The position numbers and the translations under genes were made by a program. Under the pieces are notes generated by a model. It searched no databases, was not told the DNA's origin, and worked only from the letters and a program-made list of their open reading frames with translations. Shown here piece after piece: positions 17,665 to 25,307 of a stretch of DNA of 64,000 nt; positions within the stretch are counted from its first letter, which is position 1, and each line of letters opens with the position of its first letter. The stretch spans positions 62,001 to 126,000 of the forward strand of contig SFFL01000001.1 in the NCBI GenBank assembly GCA_004557825.1, written 5' to 3'. The DNA comes from Bacteroidales bacterium. Lineage in GTDB: Bacteria > Bacteroidota > Bacteroidia > Bacteroidales > Muribaculaceae.

Positions 17665-19350
17665 ATGAAATTCAACAAATTGATCATAGGTTTGGGTGTG
17701 CTGGGCCTGATGTCCACTTCCTGCGACAAAGCAGAAAAGCAGGACTACACCGCCGCTCCCGGCGTTGCCACACCCCCGGCATATTTTGCTATCGACCGCG
17801 ACGACGAAATCGTCCTCGAAGAAGAGCAGAACGAGTTCACAATACCGGTATACCGCGCCACTACTGAAGGCGAAGCCACAGTTGCATTAAAGTGCACTAT
17901 CTCCGACAACGCCAACGGCCACTTCACCATCCCCGAATCGGTGACCTTCCCTGCAGGCGAAGGAGAAGCCGACATCGTAATCAAATACGACTGGGACTGG
18001 ATGAAAACTCAGGGCGGTGTTCCCTTTGAATTCAGCTTCGCCCTCGCTGGAGAATCCTCCCCCTACTTCGACGTCGACTGCGACTACGTAGTCACCTACG
18101 TTCCCTGGACCAACGTTGTTGGTCCCGAAGGCGGCACACAGTCATACTTCGTCGACGAATACTTCTGGGCCGGCTGGGGCGTTGACACCCCCATTGATTA
18201 CCCCGTGGAAGTACAGTGGGTTGAAGGCGTAGCCTCGATGAAAGGTATGTACCGCGTGCTCACCCCCTACGCAAGCTGCCCCCACATCGGCGGTGAAGGC
18301 CAGGGTATCTACACCGGCGGCGACAAAGTCAACATTATGTACATCAACGCCAAGGATCCCGCCAACGTTTACCTTTGCGACAAAACCGGCAAGCCCTCGC
18401 CTAACTACGACACCTACTACACTATGTCGGAAGAATATGGCAACGTAAGCTACTGGGACCGTGTTTCCGGCTATCTGAAAGATGAAGTATTTGAATACGG
18501 TGGCAAGAAGTACCGCAACTCGGAAGGCGAATCCAAATACAATGGCACATTCGATGAGGAGAACAACTATATCCTCTTCCCCGAGGGTCACTTCTTCTGC
18601 TACTTCGGCTTAGAAAAAGGTCAACCCGTCGTTCTCTCCGGCACTGACCAGCACAACCAGCTGCGCATCCTCCTGCCCGACGGCAAGCTCCCCGCTGAAT
18701 GGGAAGAACTCGGCGAAGGTACATATACCGATAACTTCATCTCTCTGCTCAACAAAGACCTCCTTGACAACCCGATTACCATCGGCGTCACCGTCGAGCA
18801 GTCGCTCAAAGATGCCAACGTTATCCGTATGGTCAACCCCTACATCGAAGATCCTATCTGGGAGAACACTCAGGAAGGCGACTACAACATTGCCATCGAC
18901 CTCACCAACCCCGACGTTGTTAAACTTGACCTCCAGGAGACCGGATACACCTCCTACTATAAGAATCACGACCGTCCTACCTACATCATCAACCAGGGTG
19001 CATACCTCACCCTCTATGCCGACAAAGGCGAAGACCCGCTCACCGATGATGAAGTAGTAAAACAAGGCGTCAACGACCTCTACAAAGACGGAGTCATCGA
19101 CATCAAGCACCCGATTTACTACCTCCCGGCCGATGAATCTCAGAATGTCAAGGAGGCAATGTTCACCATCAAAGACGCCTACGTCAAGCTGGTAATGCCT
19201 ACCGAAGAAACACGCAAGACCTCCTACGCTACCAAGGCAGCCAAGAACAATGGCAAGTACATCGACGGCACACGCAGCGCACGCCTCAGCCGCACCATCA
19301 AGCCCACCATAATGCACACCTTTGCCATCGACCGATTCCGTTGCAAATAA
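17665..19350 (+). CDS. Surface lipoprotein of the SusCD operon 1, probable substrate-binding protein
   Basis: A 561-residue protein with a lipoprotein signal (lipobox STSC, C at residue 20). Residues about 45-150 look like a beta-sandwich of Calx-beta or Ig-like type (acidic strand DDEIVLEEEQNEFTIPV, then PAGEGEADIVIKYDW). The remainder is aromatic- and acidic-rich beta structure with no catalytic motif I can name. By position, third after susC-susD, it is expected to be a surface binding protein (SusE/SusF position). It ends the operon; a terminator hairpin follows at 19429. The C-terminus is unusually basic (about the last 35 residues). Function in substrate capture is inferred from context only. 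Confidence 0.8.
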   Translation: MKFNKLIIGLGVLGLMSTSCDKAEKQDYTAAPGVATPPAYFAIDRDDEIVLEEEQNEFTIPVYRATTEGEATVALKCTISDNANGHFTIPESVTFPAGEGEADIVIKYDWDWMKTQGGVPFEFSFALAGESSPYFDVDCDYVVTYVPWTNVVGPEGGTQSYFVDEYFWAGWGVDTPIDYPVEVQWVEGVASMKGMYRVLTPYASCPHIGGEGQGIYTGGDKVNIMYINAKDPANVYLCDKTGKPSPNYDTYYTMSEEYGNVSYWDRVSGYLKDEVFEYGGKKYRNSEGESKYNGTFDEENNYILFPEGHFFCYFGLEKGQPVVLSGTDQHNQLRILLPDGKLPAEWEELGEGTYTDNFISLLNKDLLDNPITIGVTVEQSLKDANVIRMVNPYIEDPIWENTQEGDYNIAIDLTNPDVVKLDLQETGYTSYYKNHDRPTYIINQGAYLTLYADKGEDPLTDDEVVKQGVNDLYKDGVIDIKHPIYYLPADESQNVKEAMFTIKDAYVKLVMPTEETRKTSYATKAAKNNGKYIDGTRSARLSRTIKPTIMHTFAIDRFRCK

Positions 19351-19428
19351 TCCCGCAATACCCCCTTTGCAAGTCGCTCCAGGCCACCCGCCTTGCAGCA
19401 CACTACAAAGAGAAAAATAACCCCATCG

Positions 19429-19462
19429 AAATGCCCGACTCCCCCGAGCCGGGCATTTCTTT
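19429..19462 (+). terminator. Rho-independent terminator of SusCD operon 1
   Basis: Nine-base-pair stem AAATGCCCG (19429-19437) / CGGGCATTT (19450-19458), with an inner CTC/GAG pairing in the loop, followed by a T-rich tract. Confidence 0.75.
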
Positions 19463-19472
19463 CTCCCTTCCC

Positions 19473-19503
19473 TTGCAAAACTCATAAAAAAGCCTTAACT
19501 TTG
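19473..19503 (+). promoter_or_regulatory. Promoter for tRNA-Thr
   Basis: TTG (19473-19475), 20-nt spacer, TAACTTTG (19496-19503). Predicted start near 19508, 170 nt before the tRNA. Confidence 0.65.
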
Positions 19504-19680
19504 CAGACGGATAAGGCCACCCCGCCATTCGGGCATCCCTAACCCACTCCGCCCTCACTTCCCTTAGGCGCCCCATCCCCGGTTCACGGAATTTCCCCGG
19601 AGCCACAGACCCACCTCCTCCGTAGGAGATACAAGTTAGAAGCGACCAAAGGAAAACAGTCAGAGCCACGGAGCAAACAA

Positions 19681-19756
19681 GCCGCAATAGCTCAGTCGGT
19701 AGAGCATTTCATTCGTAACGAAAAGGTCGTGGGTTCGAGTCCCACTCGCGGCTCCA
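19681..19756 (+). tRNA. tRNA-Thr (anticodon CGT)
   Basis: A 76-nt cloverleaf: acceptor GCCGCAA / TCGCGGC, D-arm GCTC/GAGC, anticodon loop TTCGTAA with CGT, T-arm GTGGG-TTCGAGT-CCCAC, and an encoded 3' CCA. There are two A-C mismatches, one in the acceptor stem (6-67) and one at the base of the anticodon loop (31-39). Confidence 0.93.
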
Positions 19757-20180
19757 ATAATTTCCCTGCACACAAAAGAATGGAAGGAGTGGTGCAAAAC
19801 TCCTAATCGCAGGAGCGATGAAAGCTCCTCAGTGTACGTATTAGCGCCTTGTGTTGATACGTTTTTGTTCTTTCTGAGTGATATATTTTGCTCTTTCTGA
19901 GTGATATCTTTTGCTCCGTCTGAGTGATATCGTTTGCTCCGTCTGAGTGATATCATATAGGCACAATATAGTGAATAGGTTTGCTGAAATTGAGGCTGTC
20001 TGATAGAATTCTATGAAGCGAAATTTAATAGACGGGAAATGTTAACACATTTTAACTATACATTAGTAATAAAATCGACAATATAATCGTTGTAATTGCA
20101 GATTGAGACCAATACCCCCCGGCCGAAAGCTCTAAATCAAGGCCGACAAGGGGAGATTTTTCGTGTATATATATCAGAGC
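19757..20180. other. Upstream region of rpoD with repeats
   Basis: A 424-nt AT-rich gap. It holds the four-copy 23-nt tandem repeat at 19873-19954 and then about 220 nt upstream of rpoD. I could not place a consensus TAnnTTTG promoter here with confidence. Confidence 0.5.
19873..19954. repeat. Four-copy 23-nt tandem repeat upstream of rpoD
   Basis: Units begin at 19873, 19896, 19919 and 19942, each starting with TCTGAGTGATAT; the period is exactly 23 nt. The second half of the unit (TTTTGCTC type) varies slightly, and the last unit is partial. There are no spacers, so it is not CRISPR. Confidence 0.85.
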
Positions 20181-21041
20181 ATGAGACAACTTAAAATATC
20201 CAAATCAATCACCAACCGCGAAAGCGCGTCGCTCGACAAGTATCTTCAGGAGATTGGCCGAGAGGAGCTTATCACGGTTGAGCAGGAGGTAGAGCTTGCA
20301 CAGCGCATCCGTGAAGGAGATGAGCGGGCTCTTGAGAAGCTTACACGCGCCAACCTCCGTTTTGTCGTTTCCGTAGCCAAACAGTATCAGAATCAGGGAC
20401 TCAGTCTCCCAGACCTTATCAACGAGGGTAATCTCGGCCTGATTAAGGCCGCCCAGAAGTTTGATGAAACACGCGGATTCAAGTTTATATCCTACGCCGT
20501 ATGGTGGATTCGTCAATCGATTCTGCAGGCATTGGCCGAGCAGAGCCGTATTGTGCGTCTGCCGCTTAATCAGGTAGGTTCGTTGAACAAAATCTCGAAG
20601 GCTCTGTCGAAGTTCGAGCAGGAGCACGAGCGCCGTCCGTCGCCCGAGGAATTAGCCGAGACTCTCGATGTGCCTGTCGACAAGGTGGCCGATACGCTGA
20701 AGGTGTCGGGCCGTCATATCTCGGTTGATGCACCTTTTGTAGAGGGCGAGGACAATTCGCTGCTCGATGTGCTCACCAACGACGACTCCCCTATGGCCGA
20801 TGCCACTCTCAATCAGGAATCGCTCTCAAAGGAGGTTGACCGCGCTCTGCGTCAGCTTCACGAGCGTGAACGCGAGATTCTGAAAATGTTCTTTGGTATC
20901 GGATGTCAGGAGATGACTCTTGAGGAAATCGGCGCCAAATTCGACCTCACCCGCGAACGTGTACGTCAGATTAAGGAGAAGGCTATCCGCCGGCTCAAAG
21001 GGCAGAAATCACGTCTGCTCAAGACCTATCTTGGTCAATAA
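20181..21041 (+). CDS. rpoD: Primary sigma factor RpoD (Bacteroidota type)
   Basis: A 286-residue housekeeping sigma-70, the usual short length in Bacteroidota, which lack most of region 1.1. Region 1.2 ([16 protein letters not shown]) comes first, then region 2 with the [11 protein letters not shown] and [21 protein letters not shown] core-binding and -10 recognition segments and WWIRQSI, region 3, and region 4 with the [17 protein letters not shown] helix-turn-helix. I chose the ATG at 20181 because family members start [11 protein letters not shown]; an upstream in-frame start adds six unrelated residues. It directs transcription from the TAnnTTTG promoters noted across this window. A strong terminator follows 30 nt after the stop. 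Confidence 0.96.
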   Translation: MRQLKISKSITNRESASLDKYLQEIGREELITVEQEVELAQRIREGDERALEKLTRANLRFVVSVAKQYQNQGLSLPDLINEGNLGLIKAAQKFDETRGFKFISYAVWWIRQSILQALAEQSRIVRLPLNQVGSLNKISKALSKFEQEHERRPSPEELAETLDVPVDKVADTLKVSGRHISVDAPFVEGEDNSLLDVLTNDDSPMADATLNQESLSKEVDRALRQLHEREREILKMFFGIGCQEMTLEEIGAKFDLTRERVRQIKEKAIRRLKGQKSRLLKTYLGQ

Positions 21042-21070
21042 TCATTTCCCGAATTCAATAAAAAGTAAAT

Positions 21071-21099
21071 AAAAAAGCCGCAAATTTTGCGGCTTTTTT
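21071..21099 (+). terminator. Terminator of rpoD
   Basis: AAAAAAGCCGCAAA / TTTGCGGCTTTTTT hairpin; the A-run before and T-run after make it work on both strands, so it can also end transcription from the minus-strand tRNA-Arg. Confidence 0.88.
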
Positions 21100-21119
21100 A
21101 GTATCCGAAGGCATCGTTG

Positions 21120-21191
21120 TATTCCCGTAGGGAGTCGAACCCTAATCGTTGGAACCGGAATCCAATATTCTATCCATTGAACTACGGGAAC
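21120..21191 (-). tRNA. tRNA-Arg (anticodon CCG)
   Basis: Reading the minus strand: acceptor GTTCCCG / CGGGAAT, D-arm GTTC/GAAT, anticodon stem TTGGA/TCCAA with loop TTCCGGT (CCG), T-arm TAGGG-TTCGACT-CCCTA, discriminator A. CCA is not encoded. Confidence 0.92.
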
Positions 21192-21200
21192 AAATCTGAA

Positions 21201-21296
21201 TTTATCGTTCGCAAATTTTTGCGTGTGCTGGATTTAGCGTTCGCAAATTTTTGCGTGTGCTGAATTTAGAGTGCGCTGACTTTTGCGTGCACAGGA
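21201..21296. repeat. Three-copy 32-nt tandem repeat in the tRNA-Arg leader
   Basis: Units at 21201-21232, 21233-21264 and 21265-21296. The first two differ at only a few bases; the third is more diverged. Each of the first two contains the self-complementary core CGCAAATTTTTGCG, which can fold as a small hairpin on either strand. The array lies between the tRNA-Arg promoter and the tRNA. Confidence 0.85.
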
Positions 21297-21330
21297 AATT
21301 CGCATTAACGGAATTTCGCTGTTGCGAGTG

Positions 21331-21361
21331 CAAAGGTAATGATTTTTTGACTGAGAAGCAA
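21331..21361 (-). promoter_or_regulatory. Promoter for tRNA-Arg(CCG)
   Basis: Minus strand TTG (21359-21361), 20-nt spacer, TACCTTTG (21331-21338). Predicted start near 21326, so the primary transcript would include the 32-nt repeats before the tRNA. Confidence 0.65.
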
Positions 21362-21459
21362 AAAAATCTCTGCGGCAGGTTTTAGCCGGACTTTCCCGGA
21401 CAGTTGGGAGTAACGGAGAGTCAAGGCTTTGCCGACTTAGGCTTTGCCGCAAACTGGCG

Positions 21460-21903
21460 CTATTTGCTTTTGCCGGGCTGCAGGGTGGCCATATAGTCGA
21501 GGTATTCCTGCAGGGGCGAGAGGTAGTCTTCGGCGATGAAAAGGTCGGAGCAGAGAACCATCACCACCGTGTCGGGGGCAAACTCGGTGAGTTCGCCCCA
21601 GTAGAGCGGCGGGATGTATAGCCCTCGGTCGGGTCGGTCGAGGGAGAATGACTGCCATTGGTGGCCATCATACGTTTTCACAATGCAACTGCCGTGGAGC
21701 ACCACAATCACCTCCTCAAGCGTCTTATGGGCGTGAGCACCGCGTGTGCTTCCCTCGGGCATTCCATAAAGATAGAACACCCGCTTAATATCGAAGGGGG
21801 AATCACCCGGATACTGTATAAAGCTCAGATTGCCGCGTTCGTCGGCAAACCGAGGCAAATTAATGTATCGGGGACTGTTTTGCGGCAGTGGTGCTTCAGA
21901 CAT
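21460..21903 (-). CDS. WxcM/FdtA-like cupin (sugar 3,4-ketoisomerase family)
   Basis: A 147-residue single-domain cupin. The segment RGAHAHKTLEEVIVVLHGS (about residues 54-72) carries the metal or active-site histidines of the WxcM-like/FdtA family, and RGLYIPPLYWGEL matches the second conserved motif. FdtA converts dTDP-4-keto-6-deoxyglucose to the 3-keto isomer for making dTDP-3-amino sugars of surface glycans. No other nucleotide-sugar gene is adjacent, so the substrate is uncertain. It is downstream of serA across a 155-nt palindromic element, minus strand. Confidence 0.8.
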   Translation of the reverse strand: MSEAPLPQNSPRYINLPRFADERGNLSFIQYPGDSPFDIKRVFYLYGMPEGSTRGAHAHKTLEEVIVVLHGSCIVKTYDGHQWQSFSLDRPDRGLYIPPLYWGELTEFAPDTVVMVLCSDLFIAEDYLSPLQEYLDYMATLQPGKSK

Positions 21904-21938
21904 TTCAACCGATCGGTTCAGAGATTAAAAACGGGGCG

Positions 21939-22016
21939 GTGTCAAAATAGCCAACAACGCATCAACTTGTAGAGGCTGTGTCAAAATAGCCATCGACGTA
22001 TCAACTTGTAGGGACG
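21939..22016. repeat. Two-copy 39-nt direct repeat
   Basis: GTGTCAAAATAGCC... begins at 21939 and again at 21978, with the shared ATCAACTTGTAG end. The second copy is the left end of the large palindromic element. Confidence 0.75.
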
Positions 22017-22125
22017 CACCCCAGGTGCGTCCGTTGTATGCACTGAGTATCAATCTTTTAAGCGGACGCACCTTGGGTGCGTCCCTACAAGTTGATACGA
22101 CAATTAGAGATTCGACACAACCTCT
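21971..22125. repeat. 155-nt palindromic (MITE/REP-like) element
   Basis: Inner arms 21997-22033 and 22063-22099 are 37-nt inverted copies with one mismatch. Outer arms 21971-21985 and 22111-22125 match 13 of 15. The unpaired spacers between inner and outer arms are 11 nt on both sides. Each inner arm is itself almost self-complementary (GGACGCACC / GGTGCGTCC). No open reading frame is inside. It could form one long hairpin or a cruciform with side hairpins. Confidence 0.85.
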
Positions 22126-22141
22126 TGTATGCGTTATCTAA

Positions 22142-23062
22142 TTACTTATTCACGCGGAAGGGAGCCTTGCCGTCGCGGAGGTAGTCGACAATCTGACGTG
22201 CGGCAGCGATGCCGGCGTTGATGTTGGCCTCGGCTGTCTGGGCACCCATCTTCTTGGGTGTAAAGAAGACGCGGCCTGCAAAAGCCTCCTCCAGTTCGGG
22301 AGCATTGTCGGGCTTCACATCGGCTACGTATTTCAAATCGGGGCGCTTTGCGAGGGCTTCCTTCAATCCGGCCTCATCCATCACCTCCTTGCGGGCGGTG
22401 TTGATAAGCACGCCATTCTTGGGGAGCTGCGTAATCAGCTCGCAGTTGACAGAGCCACGGGTCTCGGCTGTAGCGGGAATGTGAAGCGACACGATGTCGT
22501 TCTCGGCATAGAGCTTCTTCAGATCGGTGACAGGTTTCACACCGGCGGCCTCAATAACCTCCACGGGGCAGTAGGGATCGAGGGCGCTGACCTCCATACC
22601 GAAGCCTTTGGCGATGCGGGCCACATTGCGGCCGACCTGCCCGAAGGCGTGGATGCCAAGGCGCTTGCCCTTCAGCTCGGTGCCGGAGGTGCCGTTATAC
22701 ATATTGCGCACGGCCATAACAGCCATACCGAACACCAGTTCGGCCACAGCGTTGGAGTTCTGGCCGGGGGTATTCTCCACGCACACGTTGTGAGCTGTGG
22801 CGGCGGCGAGGTCCACGTTGTCGTAACCGGCACCGGCGCGCACCACGATTTTCAGACGGGGAGCGGCTGCAAGCACCTCCTCATCCACCTTGTCGGAGCG
22901 GATAATCAGCGCGTCGCAGTCGGCGACAACCTTGAGCAGCTGATCCTTAGATGTATATTTTTCCAGAAGAGCCAGCTCGTAACCGGCTTCGTCGAGGACT
23001 TTCTTTATACCCTCCACTGCCACCGGGGCAAAGGGCTTTTCTGTAGCAACAAGTACTTTCAT
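22142..23062 (-). CDS. serA: D-3-phosphoglycerate dehydrogenase (short form)
   Basis: A 306-residue NAD-dependent dehydrogenase for the first step of serine synthesis. It has substrate-domain sequence VVRAGAGYDNVDL, NAD-binding GIHAFGQVGRNVA (about residues 135-147) and NTARKEVMDEAGL. There is no C-terminal ACT domain. At the place where classical family members have the catalytic histidine (TPHIGA-type), this protein has TPKKMGAQT, so lysine replaces it; this matches the K-type enzyme described for Entamoeba and Bacteroidota. It lies 15 nt downstream of serC in one operon. Confidence 0.93.
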   Translation of the reverse strand: MKVLVATEKPFAPVAVEGIKKVLDEAGYELALLEKYTSKDQLLKVVADCDALIIRSDKVDEEVLAAAPRLKIVVRAGAGYDNVDLAAATAHNVCVENTPGQNSNAVAELVFGMAVMAVRNMYNGTSGTELKGKRLGIHAFGQVGRNVARIAKGFGMEVSALDPYCPVEVIEAAGVKPVTDLKKLYAENDIVSLHIPATAETRGSVNCELITQLPKNGVLINTARKEVMDEAGLKEALAKRPDLKYVADVKPDNAPELEEAFAGRVFFTPKKMGAQTAEANINAGIAAARQIVDYLRDGKAPFRVNK

Positions 23063-23077
23063 ATTCCTGTGGGAGAG

Positions 23078-24148
23078 TTAGAGTTTATTCTGGAATTCCT
23101 TCATAGCTTCGGTGAGCACCTTCACTGATTCGATGGGGAGCGCATTGTAGAGCGAAGCGCGGAAACCGCCAACCGAACGGTGACCCTTGATGCCGACAAT
23201 GCCCTTGGAGGTGGCGAACTCCATAAACGGCTTCTCCAGCTCGGCGTATTCAGGTTTGAGCACGAAGCAAACATTCATAATGGAGCGGTCGGCGTGGTCG
23301 GGCACGGTAGCCTGGAAAATCTTCGATGCGTCGATAGTCTCGTAAAGCAGGGCTGCCTTTTCGAGGTCTTTCTGCTCAAGCACCTTGATGCCGCCGAGCT
23401 GCTTGTAGTAGCGCAGGGTCTGGAGTGCCGAGAAAATCGGGAGCACGGGAGGAGTGTTGAACATCGAACCCTTGTCGATGTGGGTCTTATAGTTAAGCAT
23501 CGTGGGGATCGGGCGCGAAGGATTCTGCACGGCGTCGTCGCGGACAATCACGAGAGTGGCACCGGCGGGGGCGAGATTCTTCTGAGCGCCGGCGTAGATG
23601 AGGTCATACTTGGCCACGTCAATGGGGCGCGAGAAAATATCCGACGACATATCGGCCACCAGGCGAACCTTCACATCGGGATCCTTGCGGATTTCGGTGC
23701 CGTAGATGGTATTGTTGGTGGTATAGTGGAAATAGTCGGCATCGGCCGGCACGGTGTAGTCGCGGGGGATATATGTATAGTTGCGGTCCTCGGAGGAAGC
23801 CACCACATCCACGTCGCCAAAGAGTTTGGCCTCCTTTATGGCCTTGTGTGCCCAAACGCCGGTGTCGAGGTAAGCAGCCTTAGTTTTGAGCAGGTTGTAG
23901 GGCACCATAGCGAACTGGAGCGATGCGCCGCCGCCGAGGAAAAGCACGCTGTAGCCGGCAGGTACTTCCAGCAGCTCCTTTACCAGAGCCTGTGCCTCAT
24001 CCATAACTGCCTGAAATTCCTTTGAACGGTGCGACACCTCAAGGATACTCAGACCTGTGTTGGCAAAATCAATCACTGCATCGGCAGTGTTTTTGATAGT
24101 GTAGGGGCTCATAATGGAGGGACCCGCATAGAAGTTGTGCTTCTTCAT
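23078..24148 (-). CDS. serC: Phosphoserine aminotransferase SerC
   Basis: A 356-residue PLP-dependent class V aminotransferase that makes O-phosphoserine from 3-phosphohydroxypyruvate and glutamate. Family start NFYAGPSIM (residues 4-12), PLP-lysine in [12 protein letters not shown], and the SLYNALP C-terminal segment are present. It leads the serC-serA operon; the promoter is at 24201-24231, about 45 nt of leader. The phosphatase step is encoded separately at 3952-5193. Confidence 0.96.
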   Translation of the reverse strand: MKKHNFYAGPSIMSPYTIKNTADAVIDFANTGLSILEVSHRSKEFQAVMDEAQALVKELLEVPAGYSVLFLGGGASLQFAMVPYNLLKTKAAYLDTGVWAHKAIKEAKLFGDVDVVASSEDRNYTYIPRDYTVPADADYFHYTTNNTIYGTEIRKDPDVKVRLVADMSSDIFSRPIDVAKYDLIYAGAQKNLAPAGATLVIVRDDAVQNPSRPIPTMLNYKTHIDKGSMFNTPPVLPIFSALQTLRYYKQLGGIKVLEQKDLEKAALLYETIDASKIFQATVPDHADRSIMNVCFVLKPEYAELEKPFMEFATSKGIVGIKGHRSVGGFRASLYNALPIESVKVLTEAMKEFQNKL

Positions 24149-24200
24149 CTTGCTTATAGTTTTATGTTAATTATGGGGAGAGGTCGGTTTATATCAGAGG

Positions 24201-24231
24201 CAAAGGTAGACATTCCGCGTCGATTTACCAA
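24201..24231 (-). promoter_or_regulatory. Promoter of serC-serA
   Basis: Minus strand TTG (24229-24231), 20-nt spacer, TACCTTTG (24201-24208), predicted start near 24196. Confidence 0.7.
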
Positions 24232-24310
24232 GCCCGCGCCCAAAAATTTGTGGCGGAATTTACTGCGGCATCTGCCGCAGAGGGTATATTCCCGCTTTGC
24301 GGCGGGGCGG

Positions 24311-25159
24311 TCAGTCGGAAAACTGACTGGTAAATATCGAATCCACTGTCTGGTTGATTATCTGGTCGAGCAGGTCGATGGCGCCGGCGGAAGCGGGTGC
24401 GGAGGAGTCTACAGGGACATCAGAGGGGGCAGCCGGCACCTCTGTTGAGGAGGAAGTCGGGGGTTCTGAGGAGGGTGCTTCCTCGGCCGGAACAGAGCGC
24501 CCGGAAGCAGTGAAAGCCGCCAGCGAGATTGAGGGTGCGCCGGCAGGCACAGCGGGATAGACCGGGGAGGCGGTGGCTTTCCGCGAGCCGGAGCGGTGAG
24601 CGTAAGCATCGGAGGCGCTGTCGACACGCGCTCCGGTGAAATAGCGGGCACCCCAGTAACCGGAGTCAAAACCGCTTACCATCACCCCGCGGCTTGACGA
24701 GGCGTGAATCATACGTCCGTCGCCGATGAAAAGCCCCACGTGCGACACGCTGCTGTCGTCGGCGCCGAAAAACACCAGGTCGCCTGGCTGTAGGCGGTTG
24801 CGCGCCACTTTCGTGCAGTAGCGCACCTGGTCGCGGGTGGTGCGTGGCAGTTTTATGCCGCACACATCCTTATATATAGTCATCACCAGACCGGAGCAGT
24901 CGGTGCCATCCTTCGACTCTCCGCCATAGACATAGCGCGTGCCCAGCCAGGTCTGCGCCTCGGCTATGAGCGCACGGGCCATCGGGTCGTCGGCGCGTCT
25001 GATATATTCGCTTACCGAAACCGCAGGGGTCACAGCCGTGCCTTCGCTCCCTTTCACTATTTTGCGCGATGACTTACACCCCGCCAGGAGCAGGATGGCC
25101 ATCAGCGGCAGAAGAAGCCGCCCGGCTCGGAATGAAAAGGTGTGGAAGATATAAGGCAT
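24311..25159 (-). CDS. NlpC/P60 family lipoprotein (peptidoglycan endopeptidase)
   Basis: A 282-residue lipoprotein with lipobox LLLAGC (C about residue 28 from the chosen start). The C40 peptidase domain follows: catalytic cysteine in GTDCSGLV, histidine in VSHVGLFIG and a second polar residue in MIHASSS. It cleaves stem peptides of peptidoglycan, at the outer membrane's inner face or in the periplasm. The C-terminal third is a Pro/Ala/Ser/Glu-rich disordered tail with no domain. The ATG at 25157-25159 is preferred over an in-frame GTG 12 nt upstream because it leaves a 27-nt leader after the predicted start site. Confidence 0.9.
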   Translation of the reverse strand: MPYIFHTFSFRAGRLLLPLMAILLLAGCKSSRKIVKGSEGTAVTPAVSVSEYIRRADDPMARALIAEAQTWLGTRYVYGGESKDGTDCSGLVMTIYKDVCGIKLPRTTRDQVRYCTKVARNRLQPGDLVFFGADDSSVSHVGLFIGDGRMIHASSSRGVMVSGFDSGYWGARYFTGARVDSASDAYAHRSGSRKATASPVYPAVPAGAPSISLAAFTASGRSVPAEEAPSSEPPTSSSTEVPAAPSDVPVDSSAPASAGAIDLLDQIINQTVDSIFTSQFSD

Positions 25160-25190
25160 AATTACGGGCACGTCACTGTGCTTTCACCCA

Positions 25191-25220
25191 CAAATTTACC
25201 ACATTTCCTCCGTACTGCAA
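25191..25220 (-). promoter_or_regulatory. Promoter of the NlpC/P60 gene
   Basis: Minus strand TTG (25218-25220), 19-nt spacer, TAAATTTG (25191-25198). Confidence 0.65.
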
Positions 25221-25263
25221 ACATTACTGCATACATTTTCCGCCCGTTTGCAACTTTTTTTGC

Positions 25264-25271
25264 TAACTTTG
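25264..25271 (+). promoter_or_regulatory. -7 element of the ABC exporter operon
   Basis: TAACTTTG, 37 nt before the ATG at 25308. No TTG is at the ideal -33 spacing, though a TTTG lies closer (25247-25250). It is divergent from the NlpC promoter. Confidence 0.5.
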
Positions 25272-25307
25272 CGTCAAATAATCAAAAAACATTCATCACT
25301 TCACAGA

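Larger units (their letters stand above)
19351..19680. other. Intergenic region: operon terminator and tRNA-Thr promoter/leader
   Basis: This 330-nt gap contains the terminator at 19429-19462, an exact Bacteroidota promoter at 19473-19503, and about 170 nt of C-rich leader before the tRNA-Thr gene in which I identify no gene. Confidence 0.6.

Noticed and set aside
19873..19954. Possible CRISPR array
   Set aside because: The units are directly adjacent with no spacers, only four copies, and no cas gene is present.
19660..19956. Minus-strand frame containing a GTRTHD-type peptide
   Set aside because: It is the reverse translation of tRNA-Thr and the 23-nt repeats, a common false gene.
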